The notes under the pieces: model-generated
Database searches by the model: none
What the model saw: the letters and a program-made list of their open reading frames with translations, nothing else
What the model was told of the DNA's origin: nothing
Shown here: piece by piece, positions 41,490-55,800 of the stretch
Position numbering within the stretch: the first letter of the stretch is position 1
Layout of the letters: each line of letters opens with the position of its first letter
Translations under genes and position numbers: made by a program
Origin: Certhia americana
Lineage: Eukaryota; Chordata; Aves; Passeriformes; Certhiidae
Direction: 5' to 3'
Length of the DNA: 64,000 nucleotides
Assembly: GCA_018697195.1 (NCBI GenBank)
Contig: CM031879.1
Span: 40,203,715 to 40,267,714, forward strand

Positions 41490-42310
41490 CTAGATAGAGA
41501 TTGAGGTGAGACTGACCAGCCTACATATCCAAATCCGCGTTGTTGCCCTTCTTGAAGAAACATTTGTTTTTTCTAGTTTTCAGGAATCTCTCCCGTTTGC
41601 CATGACCTTTCAAAGATAATGAAAAATGGCCTCACAGTGACACCTGCCAGTTCTCACAGGACTGTGTGTGCATCCCACCAGGTTCAATGGACTTAAGGAT
41701 GTGCTGCTTGTTTAAGCACACCTAGAACTTTTGTTCCTCCACCAAGGGTAAGTGGTCTCTGTTTCTGATTTTCTCACTTGTCTCAAGAAATTTGGACTAC
41801 TGAAGGCTGGTCTAACTAGTAAAGACCAAGCCAAAGAAAACATTGCATACCTCAGCCTGTTTCATCTTCTTTGTCACTGGCTGTCCCCACCCATGCCAGC
41901 TATAGTTCTGTTTTCCCTTGTCTTACTCTACTCTGCTTATCTGTCAGTTGCCCTTCATGCTCCTTACCAGATTCAGCTCCTGCTGGGCATTTTCTAACAC
42001 CAGCTCTTCACAACTGGACAGTGTTTTCGTATACTTTCTGTGTGATGTGATACTGCTTTTGTTTCTTGTGTGTCTGCTTTTCAAGTTGGGATTTTTAAAG
42101 GTTATTTGGGTAACTATGAAGGCCTCCTGCCACCCTTACCTGATTTCTTACTCATCAAGAAAGATCTCTCTTGGTCCTGTAGTAGATGATCCCTGAAAAT
42201 TACAAGCTCTTCTGGAACTCTTTTCTCTACAAGACAGTTTTCCAGAAGAGCCTTCCAAACGGACCCCTATGCAGGCCAGAAGAAGGCAAAAGTTCACTGG
42301 AGTGGTTTGC
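41490..42310 (-). mobile_element. CR1 LINE ORF2 fragment (N-terminal reverse transcriptase region), degenerate
   Basis: Read on the - strand this matches the CR1 ORF2 segment from the start of the reverse-transcriptase region to the YRPVSLTS motif; that motif lies near 41,500-41,520. Diagnostic + strand pieces are GAGACTGACCAGCC, CATGACCTTTCAAAGATAATG, GTGCATCCCACCAGG, GTAAAGACCAAGCCAAAGAA and CTTACCTGATTTCTTACTCA. Frameshifts and stops are frequent, so it encodes no protein. Neither the endonuclease part nor the 3' end is attached. Confidence 0.85.
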
Positions 42311-45300
42311 TTGACAGCTTCAGGATAACACCTCTTTAGTTGTTTTTAGTAAATCTGGCCTTCCCTGCACACCAGTTAATATACAGCACTAAACACTCTT
42401 GGTTGGTGGTGAAGAGGGGTTGCAAGTCTGCATGCCATGTTCCTTCTTTTTTCCCACAGACAGTAGTGTATCCATCCCTAAAACCAAAAATGTTAGGGGA
42501 ACTTTATCCTTTATATATACACCAAACTGTGAGCAACTTCAACAAATATGTATAAACAGGTTTGAATTCACTAAATTATCCATTTATTTTAATTATCTTT
42601 ATTCTATTAGATGAGCAGTAGATAATGTGTTTCAGTTTTTTGTTTTTTCAGCTATGCTATATTTACAGGGGTCTATTTGTTGAGAGATGTGGCCATGGTT
42701 TGGGCAGTTTACAAAGAAATATGGATTTAGATATGTAATTGTTAGTTCTTATAAACCAGTGTCATAGGCTGACAGAAAGAAAATATTCAGTGGAATAAAA
42801 TGCATACTGAAAAAGAATGCCATCAGACACAGATCCATATTTAGCATGGTTGCTATGGAAGAGCACAGATTAACATGCTATTAGCCACTGACATAATACT
42901 CAAGAACCAGGAATTAAAGGGAAAAAAAGAAACGGACAGATAAGACTTCAAAAGTACTTATATAATACTGTGTTTTAGAAGAAAAGTACAGGTGCAGGAG
43001 ATGGTAGGAGTCAATGATTGCCAGACATTGAAATATTAAGGTTGCTGTTATACAGCCACCCTAGTTAGACTCATAATGGAAAGGATTTACTGCCATGTTT
43101 CCTATGTTCAATTGATGAGGAAAAAGAATGTTTATTCTGCACTTTTTCCTGGAAAGAAACATCATTTTAAGACACATAAATAGCAGGACATGATAGTATT
43201 ATAAGAAATTACATTTTCCATCTCTCAGCAATACTTAAAACAAGAAGTTTTTCAAGTTGAAAAGGCAGAATAAGGTATGTCAGAGGCTAACTGAACAATT
43301 TCAGAAGGCCTTGAAGCTCTGTATTACATAAGATCTGTTGTTAATGCTATGCTGTTCTGGCAAGTGAAGATATGCTGTTACAAACAATCTTTATAACAAC
43401 TTCACTTTGAAAACAGGATATCTGGGACAGACAGTATTGCAGACTTTGGTGTTTTATTAAAGCAGCTCTCAAGAGATAAATTAAACAGAACTGTGTCATA
43501 TTTAATTAAGCCGCTCCCCCTATGCTAGATCTTTGGGTTTGGTTACAGGTGTGCTACATTGGTCCAGCCCTGCCATTCAACAGCCATTTCTGGTACAAGA
43601 ACTGGGAGATTTTCGCAGCAATGTATTTTTGTTGATAAATATGCCCTTCTGTATCTTCTGTGTTAAAACTGAGCTCCTGGTATGGAAAAAAAATAAAGAC
43701 ATATGCTGTATTACTCATTAGGAAAAAGATTTGCCTGACAATTGTTTCTTTTTAAGTAGATGATCCATAGTGTAAAGAAAATATAAGAATATGATGACTG
43801 CATAATCTGAGCATATATTGTTGGTCCTATTGGTTGCTTTTTTGTTCACATATTTCCTATTACTTGCAAAAATCAGATAAGCTGTACATCAGTTGATTGC
43901 TTGGAGACAAGAGGTCAGCTTTTATACTATTAGGTCTTTGTATGATATTCTTTTCTATTTTGCCCTAAATTATGGATGTGTATAATGCATAAACTAGAAA
44001 CGCTGAAACTCCTTGGACATCTTAGATGCATCACAAGACCTTATATATTAGGAATGTCTTGTGATGTTGCCTCCTCCCCCCAAACTGTTACATGGTCATC
44101 TGAATTTGTCATTCATTAATGTGTAGCAGAAAATAATTATAGAAAAAAAGACTGCAATTATGTAATTTTTCAAAGTATACTAAAGAGGAATGATTTTATA
44201 AATGTTCATTCAAACTGGTTTTGTTATGATGCTGCTCCTCTTATCTCTCTTTACTTACAGAGAAGCAGGAAGAGACTCCTGTTGTATTCATGTCAGGAAA
44301 CAATGAATAGAGGAAGTCTTCAATAAAAAAGGTTTATTTTAGTTCAGAAAAGTCAGCAAAATATGCATGTATATGACACTTCAGAATATATTTCTTACTA
44401 CATAATACTTTTCTTGCCATGTATACCCTCAGGGATCATCTGTTAGAGTGACTGCTCACTTTGGCTTACTTTTTAGTCAGAACCAGCTATTTTCAAATCC
44501 CCTAATAACATCTTCTGTCCACATGAGCTTTACTCCTGCTTTGTAAGAGGTCTTAGGGATAAATTGTACACTGGGAACCTGGAATGACCAATATGACCAA
44601 CTAGCTACAGTGAAATGATTTAGTTAGCAATGAGTTGCAATAAACTTCTTTAAGTAGTTAATAAAAAAAATGTTCCAAAGACAAAGGACACACATTAATC
44701 ATGATAGCTCAAACATTTCATTGCTTCTATTTTATATTTATGGGTTTGGTTTTCCCTTTTAATTTGTTTGTATTTCTTAGAAATATTTGTAATTTTTATT
44801 GGGCAAACAAACACTCTTGTTGACAGATTATGTAAGGATAAATATTGTACTGACAACACAGTTTTCAGTCAATCTAGATTGTCTGAGTGGTATCTAGGTG
44901 ATCTCTTGTCAAAGATGGTATCTCAAAATGGTTTCAAAGGACTTTAATAGTGTAAGGTTTAGATAACATTGGCAGTAGCAAACTTTTCCATACTAATTCT
45001 GGTTTACAAAAGCAGTGTACTGCCTTCCCAAGTTGTTTTGGAAACAAACTAACAAATCTGGAAGTTATAAACATTTATTTCTGGCCGGAAAATATGTCAG
45101 TGGTAAATAAGTGCTACTAGTAATTTATTTAGCTTCAGTTTTGGAGACTAGCTAGATCTTCAGCTAGAAATTGTAGTACTTTTCAATAAATCAAGGGAGA
45201 CCATGGCAGAAAATTTTGATAATTTCATTTGCAAGATTCCTGTCAAAGTGCAAGAGGGAAAAATTAACAAACTAAAGAATATGTACATAAAATATATATG

Positions 45301-45331
45301 TATCTAATATGTACATAGTATTATTCCACAC

Positions 45332-45334
<3 letters not shown>

Positions 45335-45369
<35 letters not shown>

Positions 45370-45524
45370 TCACACAAACATATTTGTGCAATGCCCATAA
45401 TGCATTGCCTGTGTTGACTATGTATTTGCACACATGTATGCATAAATACAGAGAATATATATATATCACATACACATAATACATACACACACATACACAC
45501 ACACACACACACATATATATATAT
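45335..45524. repeat. Compound TA / CA microsatellite cluster
   Basis: A TA run (45335-45367) is followed within 120 bp by a short TA run, a CA run (about 45484-45512) and another TA run (to 45524). GTACAT-type units follow to about 45580. The cluster creates spurious tyrosine/isoleucine-rich open frames. Confidence 0.9.
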
Positions 45525-47627
45525 GTACAATGCCAAATTGTACATATATTGTACATATACATATACATACAAATATGTACAATATTGTTTGAAAATAAAT
45601 AAATGCAATGCATGAACTGCAATCTTGATTTAATTAAACTAGTTAATTTCTCCTTTTGGCTAAAAATGAAGGTGCAATTTAAAATAATTGGATGTGTGCA
45701 GAGCCCCAGATATTCAGTAAGCTGTAGCTCATTAGGAGGCCTGGATGGTAAGGGAAATTAAAGCAATGGGTGCTTCCCCAGAGCCGCAGTTCCACAAGTA
45801 AGGCCAGATTATGGGCTTCCTTCCCCTCCTTGTTTTATGCCATTTATGTCTGATCCTGCAAGACAGTTCAATTCCTCTATCACCTCCTGAAACATTAATC
45901 TGTTTTGTATTAACTGAGAGAAAGCCATTGTACAAGATATGAGGCAAGCCATGGATATCAATGCCCTACTTGTGCCTGGTTGCCTTTTCCTGTGTGTTAG
46001 GGGGATCTTCTGTCTCCAGAAATCCCATAGTTTTATATCAGCACAGATTCCAGGCCATTGTTGCTTAATATAAGCAAGAATAAAGATTCATGAAAACACA
46101 GCTATTGTCTGTCTTTCAGACTACTGGAAAAGTGGGATGTTATTCACAGCAATATTTCATGTAATGTGCAGTTCAGTACTCTGCATTTCAGCATATCTCT
46201 CTGAGTGTAAATGACAGGAGCTGGGTGCTTTGCACAGTCTGTGGCAGTGTGTTTGGTTCTGTACCATGCTGGCACTTACCTGACAGAAAACTCTTGGGCT
46301 TTTTTGTGTAATACTTTTTGGGTTTTGTTTATTTGCTTGGGTTTTTTCTGTAAATCTTTCCTATCCTGTCCATATTCTGGAAAGGAGTATCTTTGCAAAA
46401 GAGTAAATGAAGCAACCAAATAACTGTCCCAACATACTGAATGATTTACCCTGAAGAGTGTAAATAAAAATAAGGCAAGATAATAAATTTAGAGGGGTAC
46501 CATATTATTTTATAGGCCTGACTGAAGAGCACAGAAAACATACTTTTTTAAAACATGTTTTAACTGCCAGGGTTACTCTCTTGTGAGTGAGCCTGAAAGG
46601 AAGAAGTCAGATTCCTTGGAGATTCCAAATCAATAAACAAAAGTGAAGAACCACTTCAAAAACTATTTATTTTTATATCTGCATGTAATTTGTGGTTATA
46701 GATAGTCATTGTTTTGTTTCATCAACCCTGAACCATGTCAGCACATCAGATGTAGAAAGAACTTCAGTCCAGAGTTCTCATTAGGCAGGCACAATATCTG
46801 TGACCCCACCAAATGCCATTGATGATGCTCTCAATAAGGATGAGGCAGAGCACATGAAGCTGAAAGGCTGATGTGCTTTACAGCAGGTGATGGAGGGATG
46901 CACTGACGCTAAGGAGTAATGTCTTTGGAACCAGTAACAGATTTTAGGGAAGAGAAACTGAGGGTCAGAACTGGCAGTGCATATTTTTTACACTACATGT
47001 GATACTTTCTATTTGATATTTGAGAAACAGTATTTGTCTTTGATTATGAGACAAATTGGATTCACATCCAAAACTTGGACACACCAAGCTACCATAATTC
47101 AATAACCCAGTTTGCAGCACTTACATATGGCAACTGATCATTATTGTTTTTTGATATGTTTGATTTTAGATTGTCACACTTTTATCCACTGAATTTTTTA
47201 CATTTTTCCAGTCTATCTGATTAATCAGGTCAATTACTCTGACAAGAGATAGAAATTTTAGATACAATACTCATAGACCTACATATTTGCTAAAGAATTA
47301 AAAAGATGTAAATGTTCACATTTACACTTGAATGCTATATGATACTTTAGATGTTCATTGAGCTCATACAATGAGAAAGCTCTGGAAAATAACAATGTTT
47401 TCCCTCTCTCTGCCCTTGGCTGTATGCTTCCACTTCCTGTCTTGTGTTGGCTCAAGTTGCTGTGCAGCCACGAGGTGCTGCCCTTCACTGGTTGGTGACA
47501 GAGCTTTGCTGGTGTGGAGGGTTTCTGAGTGAGTAGAGAAGAGAGAGCTACTCTTAATACATGAACTTGGAAACTGCATTCACATTGCAATGCTCCAAAT
47601 CTTATTGCCAGAAGGAAACTCACTACA

Positions 47628-47664
47628 TGTATGTGTATATATATATATATATATATATACACAT

Positions 47665-47695
<31 letters not shown>

Positions 47696-47731
47696 AATAA
47701 ATATATATATATATGTATATATGTATATATG
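47628..47731. repeat. Compound TA / CA microsatellite
   Basis: TGTATA, then a long TA run, a CA run, a TA run, an AATAAATA interruption and further TA with TATG units. The TA blocks on either side of the CA block are mutually complementary and could form a hairpin. Confidence 0.9.
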
Positions 47732-50700
47732 CTTTTCTGGTAGGTCTAATTTGATAGTCCAATCAAAACAAAGCAATGAGTTTAAACAGTAACACAATGA
47801 TACCATTCACTGTCCAAATTGATACAGGACAATCTCTGCAACCCAGCTACTTACACACACACACAAATTTTAGTCTCTACTTTCTCTGGTGTTGTGTTCA
47901 CTTTCCAGTCTCCTTCAAGGTGGTTAAGATTGTGGGACAATCTTTCTTAGGCAGAGGAGATAGAAAAGGGTGCTAGCGAGTTGTCTATGTTTCCACTTTG
48001 ACACCAGCAAGAGTTTGATGCTTCTGCAGAAAGTAGAAAGGGTTCTTTCCTCCTTCTTTTGGGGATCCACTTGTCTCAGGGTTATAAAAAATATTTTTGC
48101 GTGTTTTTCTCCACTGGCTGTTTTCTGTGACCTGAGAATGCAAACAGAGTCTTTTTCCCCCTGCCCCAAGATTGAAGGAAAGGCTGTGAGTCGTGTCTTC
48201 TGATGTTCTCATTATTGTTTATTTTTCTTATCAATACATTCTGTTCCTGACCAGCAGAGCTCTTCACTGCAGGTCAGTCCAAGGCATAAAACCCCAACCC
48301 CCCCCACACACAGGGTGGTATGTATATTTATACTAATCCACATTATCAGTATTTATAATACTGCTCCAATAACTATTATCCATGTTAGAAAGTTAGACTC
48401 TACTCTAAACCAAGCATAATGTGCCACCTCACTGCAGAACATGGAGGCAGATGAGGAAGAAGGAGAAAGCCCAAAAGCCATGTGGACCTCTCCATCTTGC
48501 CTTCACCTGTCTGCCATCCTAAAACCCCATATATCTAAAATTCTCACCCTGTGATAAAACTACACACTATTCTACTATCTAATACACATTCTTGAAAACT
48601 CTGCTTCATTCCAGACTTTAAAAGCCCCTTTTCCATGAACAAAGGTTAAAAACACTGTTTGTCAGAGGTCTTAAAATATTTCTCATAATTCCAGACTACA
48701 AAACACTTGTATTTATGTTTATCCATTTTCTCAATTACTTTGCAAGTGTTCCCTTAATTTGTTCTCACTTATTTTCATAATTCCACATTGCCAGGTTAAA
48801 ACCAAGCCAAAGTGAACTTTTAATCATAATGGGAAAACACCATATGTACTGCACTAAAACAGCCCTACTTCACTCATAGTTTTTCCACCCAGGCCTGTCC
48901 AAGTCAGGAAATCCTGATTCTGGGATCTGCATAGCATAGCATGTTGTCTGCCTCCCATCCATGAGAAAGTATCGTTCTTGACCTCCTGGGAACTGGAAAA
49001 TAAACCCTGGGACTTGTCTCCCAAAGTACTTGGCCATGCCAGTGCTCTGAGAGCATCAACAGAAGCCAGGTCAGGACTCCGATGAATATGGCAGGGCTGA
49101 AGAATCCAAGTGTCATGCTTACATGCAATTTTCTCCCTGAAACTGCTTGAGCTTTATCTCTGCCACTGTAATTCTACCTGTCAGGTGCTTCTGCAATTAG
49201 AGGTGTCCATGTCCTCCCACCCATAATAGTGGGCATTATGAATCCTTTTAACCAGGTGTTGGAATCTGAATTCTTCATTCATGGGGATAAATAGGGTTGT
49301 GAATTCTGCTGTGGATATAGGAAAAAAAACCCCTACTTTCTAATTTTTATTAATGCTTTTTCTTTCCCAAGGTACTTTTTTTTTTGTAAAAAAGTTAGTC
49401 ATCTGAGAGGTCTTGGCCCAGTGGTGCTATCTTGCTTCTTTCCCTCTTCTTTGTAGATACATATTAGCACAACCCCATCCAACCATACCTTATGTCCACA
49501 GCAGTCACATTCCTATGATTCTATAGTTCCTTTGTTTGAAAAAACATGTGACAGGGATTTTTATTCAGGTTAGGAATTATCAATTTACAACATACTTGTA
49601 AAACACACCAAAAACTTGAACACTTCTGTTTCTCCTGTGGTGTTTCCCAGCACAGAAAGAACTATCTCTTCAAATAGTGGTGTTTTGAGACCTCAGCTTG
49701 TAGTCATCTCTGTTAGGGACAGCAACACGTATAAAAATCTAGTGATTTCAAGGAATGGACATGCAGCTTCTGCAAATCAAAAATAAACCCATTTTCATTG
49801 GCTATTCAATATTACAACTGGTTGCATTTCAGTTTAGGAAAATTAAGGAGAAAAACAGAGAAAATCCTATTGAGTTTTGACAACACACAGTTTACATAAA
49901 GACCAGAACTTGCCATTACTCATAACTTGGCATGGCCTCTATATTTCATCTTGGGTAGTTAATTATACATTTTATAAGGAAAGAAAATGACTAATAGAGG
50001 AAGAGGCACTTTGAGTGATGAATGGAAAGTGTTTACAATGCAGTAATATGATACATCTTGTTCAGGTTGTTAGTGAAAGATATTTTAATGTGAGAAAGGT
50101 AAGATAATATTTACCAGCAGTTACTCATATGACCACTCCTCCCTTTACAGAAAGACTGAAAGCAGACTGCAAGCTTTAATAAATCTTCTCTACACTTCCT
50201 TTCTTGGTGGATCTGCAAAAAAGCCCTGTGAAAATCAGTATAATGTATGACTTGTAGACAAGGTACATGACATTTAAGGCAGTAATTTAATTTTGAGAAG
50301 CATGTCAAAAAATAAACCACAAAGAAAGTTTTGGCTTTTCTGTCTGTAATGCCATCAGTATTCAGAATTTCTGAGAGAAATTCAGATAGTCAGAGAGCAG
50401 AAAAGGATACTATCATTTCTATCAGGGTGGCATCCCAGGGACATCCAAGAACAGAGCTCCATTGTGCAAAGCAGTATAGAAATGCAGTAGCTGACATCAT
50501 GTGTCCTGACAAGGATGCCAGGAATTCCTGATCAGACCTAAGTGTGGCTCAAAGTTGTAGGGTGTGTCGTCCTGAAAAAGGGAGGCAGTAAGCGGAACTA
50601 CTAGCTCAAGTTCCAGAAATGATAGTGCATCAATGGATAGCAGGATTATCCCCAGGAAAAATCTGAACCTTGATCTATGCCTCATTAAATATTTCAGCCC

Positions 50701-51210
50701 ATTGTTTGAGGAGGGTTCAGGGCCAAAATTGGTACCAAGCTGTATGGTTTTGAGAACAGAACATGAAGTATACAATCTTGATTCATGAAACATCATGAAG
50801 AATCTAAAAGAAGATCCAGGGAAAACTACTAAAGACACTATGAAAAGGTTTTCTCGTCAAAGAGCATAAGAACAAACTCAGTCCATGCCAAAAGACTTCC
50901 CTGAGCAAAGGAGAATACTCCATTTTCTCAGGAGCCTCTCTATAATGTCCAATTCTTGTGAATGACAATACTATATTCTTGTCAAGTTTTGTTCCTTGTG
51001 CTCTTCATTTCTAGGATATAGTTAAAAGCCATTTCAACTATATTAAAGTAAGAAACATCTGCTGCAGAAGTATGCCAGCATTAACAGGGTTGGCTCTCCA
51101 AATGAATTTTTATTAGGCATTACCTTAGCAAATATACTGTGCTTGTCAGCATTATGTAAAAAGGGAATCATCTCAGGTCTTTCTGTAATAGATCAATCCT
51201 TTGGTTTGAG

Positions 51211-51215
<5 letters not shown>

Positions 51216-51246
<31 letters not shown>
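51216..51246. repeat. Poly(A) tract, 31 A
   Basis: An uninterrupted A run. No AATAAA hexamer lies just upstream and no clear flanking duplication is visible, so a retrocopy origin is not supported. Confidence 0.85.
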
Positions 51247-51248
<2 letters not shown>

Positions 51249-52816
51249 CCTAAGTAAATATTCTCGCAAAAGCAACCCATATGCTTTTTACAAACATTTT
51301 TAATAATGGGTAGTAAACAGAAAAAAGTGTTTAACAGGTGCCTGTTACTTATTTTATGAGAAGCCTACTTGATCTTTCTTCTCTCTTTTTAAATCTTTTT
51401 AAAATTGATTAATCAACTAAGGTTTTGCTTCAAATTTTTTTAAACTGATTTAAAGAATTTTTTCCCTAATATAGCCTATTTTTCCCAGTGCATTTGATTT
51501 GGCACATATAATTTCAGTTACATGATGGAGATGGCATATTTATCTCCTCCTAATACTTTCTCAATAGCTTTTGAACTCACTGTGTAATTGCAACCAAATT
51601 TATCAGAGCTGTAGAGCTATCAAAATGACACCAGCCTCTATAAGCTTAGTGAAAAAATTGAAGTTGGGCAGAGGAGAGATTTATTTTTCTTTCCTTTTTA
51701 GGAAAGGTTTCTGAATGAGAGCCAAGTAAGGGTTTTACTGTGCTCTGATGTGCTCTGGCACACAAGGAAAGAAAAATTGAGTGCAGCACCCCACTGTTCT
51801 TACAGTAACAGTCTAATGGGATGTGTGTGGCCATTGGTCACATCCCATAATCCAAAGCTAAGAGGAAGACATAGTGGAAGAGTTGGGGCTCCTCCAGAAT
51901 GGCTCATGTGCAGAGCTGGTTACTTACAGTGTTAGGGGCAGCACTGACAACGTGTGTGGTAAATCATGTAGGAATAAGGTTTTGTAGGTCACTAACTCAC
52001 TGGAGCGGGGTTCAGTTAACAAATCCTTGTCTCCTACTGCAGTCCCTCATTTCTATATTTGCTAATGTACAATATTTACTGCAATTGCTACTTCTGCTAC
52101 TGCAAAAATAAGTGAGCAAATAAATAAAACCCCCAGGTTTTCCACTGGAAGCTGCATGACCATTCTATCAACACTATTTCTGAGTGGTAATACCAACTAA
52201 CTGCAACATGATCTAAAGCTCTGCTGTTGCTCAAACAAGTGGATCCCAGTTGTTGAATTGCTGCATTCACTATGCTGCTTGTCATTAAAAGTGAAGATTC
52301 AATCCATATTGGAAATAACAGTGAGTTATCATCTATAGCTGTCAAATCGTTGTGCTTAAAGTAGAAATCTTACATATCAATAATATCTGCTTTAGTGCTT
52401 TAATTTAAGTCAAAATCAGTATTTTGTAGCATTAACAGCAAGAAAAAAAAATCTAGTAATTTTGTGTCCAGGTTAAGAATTGATCCTTAACTGTTATATT
52501 TTAAATGGCTTTGGTTTTGGCTGCATAGGAGTGAACCAAAAATCTTATTATCTCAGTTGTTTTTAACCAAGGAGTTTTATGCAGAAATTGATTTAAATTA
52601 TTTAATTTTTTTTACTAGCAAGTAATTTTCAGTAAATTGTTTACCTTCAAATTTATTGCTATGTTTCCTAGCTTATTTCTCTTTTCCTCTAGTTAACTTC
52701 CATTTTTACTTCTGACTTGGAATTTGTTTCAATAAATATAGAGATGCACTGCTTGGTTCTGTGATTTTTGGATGTATTATTTTCATCAGAAGTTCTACAT
52801 ATTGATCCTAATTTAA

Positions 52817-52839
52817 TTTTTTTTTTTTTTTTTTTTTTT
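52817..52839. repeat. Poly(T) tract
   Basis: Uninterrupted T run of about 23 bases. No sign of a retroposed gene on its 3' side when read on the - strand. Confidence 0.8.
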
Positions 52840-55800
52840 GTGCAGTAAAAATATTTTCTATCTGTACTGTAAAAAAATTTGCTGCAAGTTAAAAGATGCA
52901 GTTTTTTAAGATGATCATTGTTGTTTCCATGGAGTTTTAAAACTCACCCATCCCATGAAAGATCAGAAAGTTATAGCCAAGCAAACACATTTTTATTTAG
53001 ATAAATTAAATAAAGTAAAAATACCCTTGAAGTCTCTGGGAAGGGGAAAAAAGAAAAAGAAAATAGACTGAATTTAGAACAGGGTCAGAAGTCAGTACTG
53101 TTCTTGTTTTGTTTTCCAGATTAGGTAGGAGAACTCCTATTCTTTAATATAAAGGCATTGTCTGTAAACATTGATAACAATGTTTTCAAAAATAACTTAT
53201 TTTCGGAGCCCATTTAGTAAAAAATCTCTGCTGTTACCAGCCACAATAAGATTGCACAAAGTAAATGGAAATTGTATCCTAGATTTTTCTTTTTCTTACA
53301 ATGACTGTGGTTTGTCTTTGTGCATTTTTGGTTGCCACTTTATATGGGGCTTTCCTTATCATATTTTAAGATTTGCATTAATAGTTACACTCAGCATTTC
53401 CCAACAGTAGCTTTTTGCAAACAAGCTTATATACATCACAGGCACTTCTCCTTCTAATTAAAGCAGCTTCTAGTTCTCCAAATGCAAAGATAACATTTAG
53501 ATTCAATTTCTATAATATAATGATCTGTTGTATCCACCTGGAGGTTAATGAGGAAGTGATGGCTTTCATAAATGTTGCATTTGAGACAGAACAATTTAAC
53601 TACATGGTGTCTCCTTCCATGACATTTGCATAAAATGATGGCATTAAGCTCCCAGTGGTGCTCTTCCCATCATACACAAGATCAAAGAGCTATTATGCTC
53701 TGAGTCTGTCTGCAGCTATTAAATGCTTTCAAGGACTGTTTTCAGTCTCTCAATTTTTCAAGAGTATTTGCCATAGGGGAGTATCGGCATTTCCACTGTA
53801 CTCAAGCTGTAATTTTCCCAAAACAGTGCTGTGTTCATGCCATGTTCAATATCTTAGCATTAAGCTGTGGAGCCATGTAACACAGAGCATACCATGGTGG
53901 TGAAACGTGGTCTCTTTCCCTCAGGAACCAGGGGTCTCTCGGGAGCTGCCTCCTGCTGAGTGGCTGCGAGCACCTCCTCAGTGTGCTGCATGTGGGAATA
54001 ATGACTTAGGCAGCCACAACAGTGAGGAAACAGGATGCAAAGACGTGCGTGTGTGCATGTGAATGTCAGGGAGAGGGACAAAGATGAGGAGGAAGCACAT
54101 GGATGAGACTTAAATTTAAATGTTTTTTTGTTCTTTTTGTTATGGTACCAAAATCTTAACTCTCAGTGCAAGGGTAGTTGTGCATTGAAATGTTGTAACT
54201 ACCATTTATGTTGTAATAAACCATTTTTTTCTTATCCTCCAGTTTCCTGTAAAGAAAACTGTATCTTACAGGCATCAGATATGAAGTTCAGCATTTTCAT
54301 AACTCATCACACAACATTAGGCTGCTTAAATCCATACAAATCTACAATCACCCATAAAAATAGTCACTTTGCAAATAGCTGATAACACAAAAAATTTTTA
54401 GATGAATTATCAAATAATCAATTAATTTTGAATCATGAAAGTAGTTAATAGAAGAAAGTACCGTAAGTGATACAAAATTTTGCTTGGTATTTGAGGATGT
54501 GTTTAATACTGCAGTCTTTACTGTAATTACCAAGAATTCTCAGAGGGCTTGTCATGGACCATTCTTGAAGCAGATGCCTATTATACAAAGAAAAGCTTTG
54601 TCTGGGCAGATCTGTAAATGATGCATGATACAATTATATAAGTTGGCACTGCTTGTTCATTCCAACCCTTGCATTTTAAGTTTATTTTTTACCCAGCTCT
54701 CAGGCAAACAAACTTATGTTTCTTACAGACCTGCAATAGAAACATTGAGCATAAAATTCACCTGTTAAAAGTTTTAGTTGAACATAGTGTCAGTGGCTGA
54801 GAACATATGCTCATATGCATGGCAAGTTCTACATGATGCCTCTATACCAGAGTGTTTCTTCCCACTCTCCTCCTTGTGCTTATGCCATGGAAGTATTTTC
54901 TTAAATGTGACTACAAGGCTACAGCAGGTGTACCAGCCCTTGCAGCACTGAGAGTCAAATCCAGCCTGCTAGGGGAAGACTGGATGTCAAGCCTTGACAT
55001 TGACCAGATCCATCAGAAACATCATGAGCTCCTTTTTTAAATCAGAACAGACTGACAAAAGTTCTCAAAAAACCTCTGTGTCAAAACAACCCCAACAAAG
55101 CAACCCAAATCAAACCCAAGACACCGAAACCAGCTTTGAAACTTTTCTCAAATTACTGCTAGCACAGAACCTGGAGCACAAAATCCGTAACTGGCTTGAA
55201 GACACTGGCAGAGAGATGCCCAAGGGCCCCTTCTTGGAGAATGCATTTCAAGGAACTGCTCTGAGCACCAGCTCTGGAGCTAGGGGGCTGGCAGCCTGGC
55301 AACAGCCAGGCATATCTAAATAAAACTGGCAAATAGAATATGCCTGGGCCACCAGACCAGCTGCTCCCTCTGGGATGAAGGGTGGAAACAGCAAGGGTTC
55401 ACATGGAGCAGCCAGGGAGCATATCTGACACATGAATGACAGCCAGGATTGACCAATCTAGACCAGTAGTACAGTGAGGAAGTAGGTCTGAAGTCAAGCC
55501 TGGAATCCAATCTGTGGGTTAGGATCAGGTCCATAAAACACCTGGCAGGCACATAGTGATGAGGCAAGTCTCAGTAAAACCAAGCAGTCAGTCTGCAAGT
55601 TGCTGCTGGGTCAACATGGACCCCACTAGCCATGACTTGGCTAGACCACCCACCAGCATTCCCCTAGCTCAAGCCCAGGTCTCCTCTGGGCCTATGGCTG
55701 TGGGTACTGTCCCAGGTGAGACAGCTTCAGCATTCTGGATTGTTTGAGCACAACAGAGGCTAGAAAGAGAAAACAAGCTTGCTGGGGAGAATGAGGAGAC

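Noticed and set aside
45272..45622. 116-residue open frame on the - strand, and an overlapping 95-residue frame
   Set aside because: Made of TA/CA microsatellite (Tyr/Ile/Cys/Val repeats); no coding evidence.
47279..47806. 175-residue open frame on the - strand, the longest outside TMTC3
   Set aside because: A large part is TA/CA microsatellite; the rest resembles no protein I know.
50497..50838. 113-residue open frame on the - strand
   Set aside because: No recognised domain, no promoter or splice context, and a length compatible with chance in unique DNA.
51216..51246. A31 run considered as a retrocopy tail
   Set aside because: Same reasons: no hexamer, no duplication, and no recognised upstream gene sequence.
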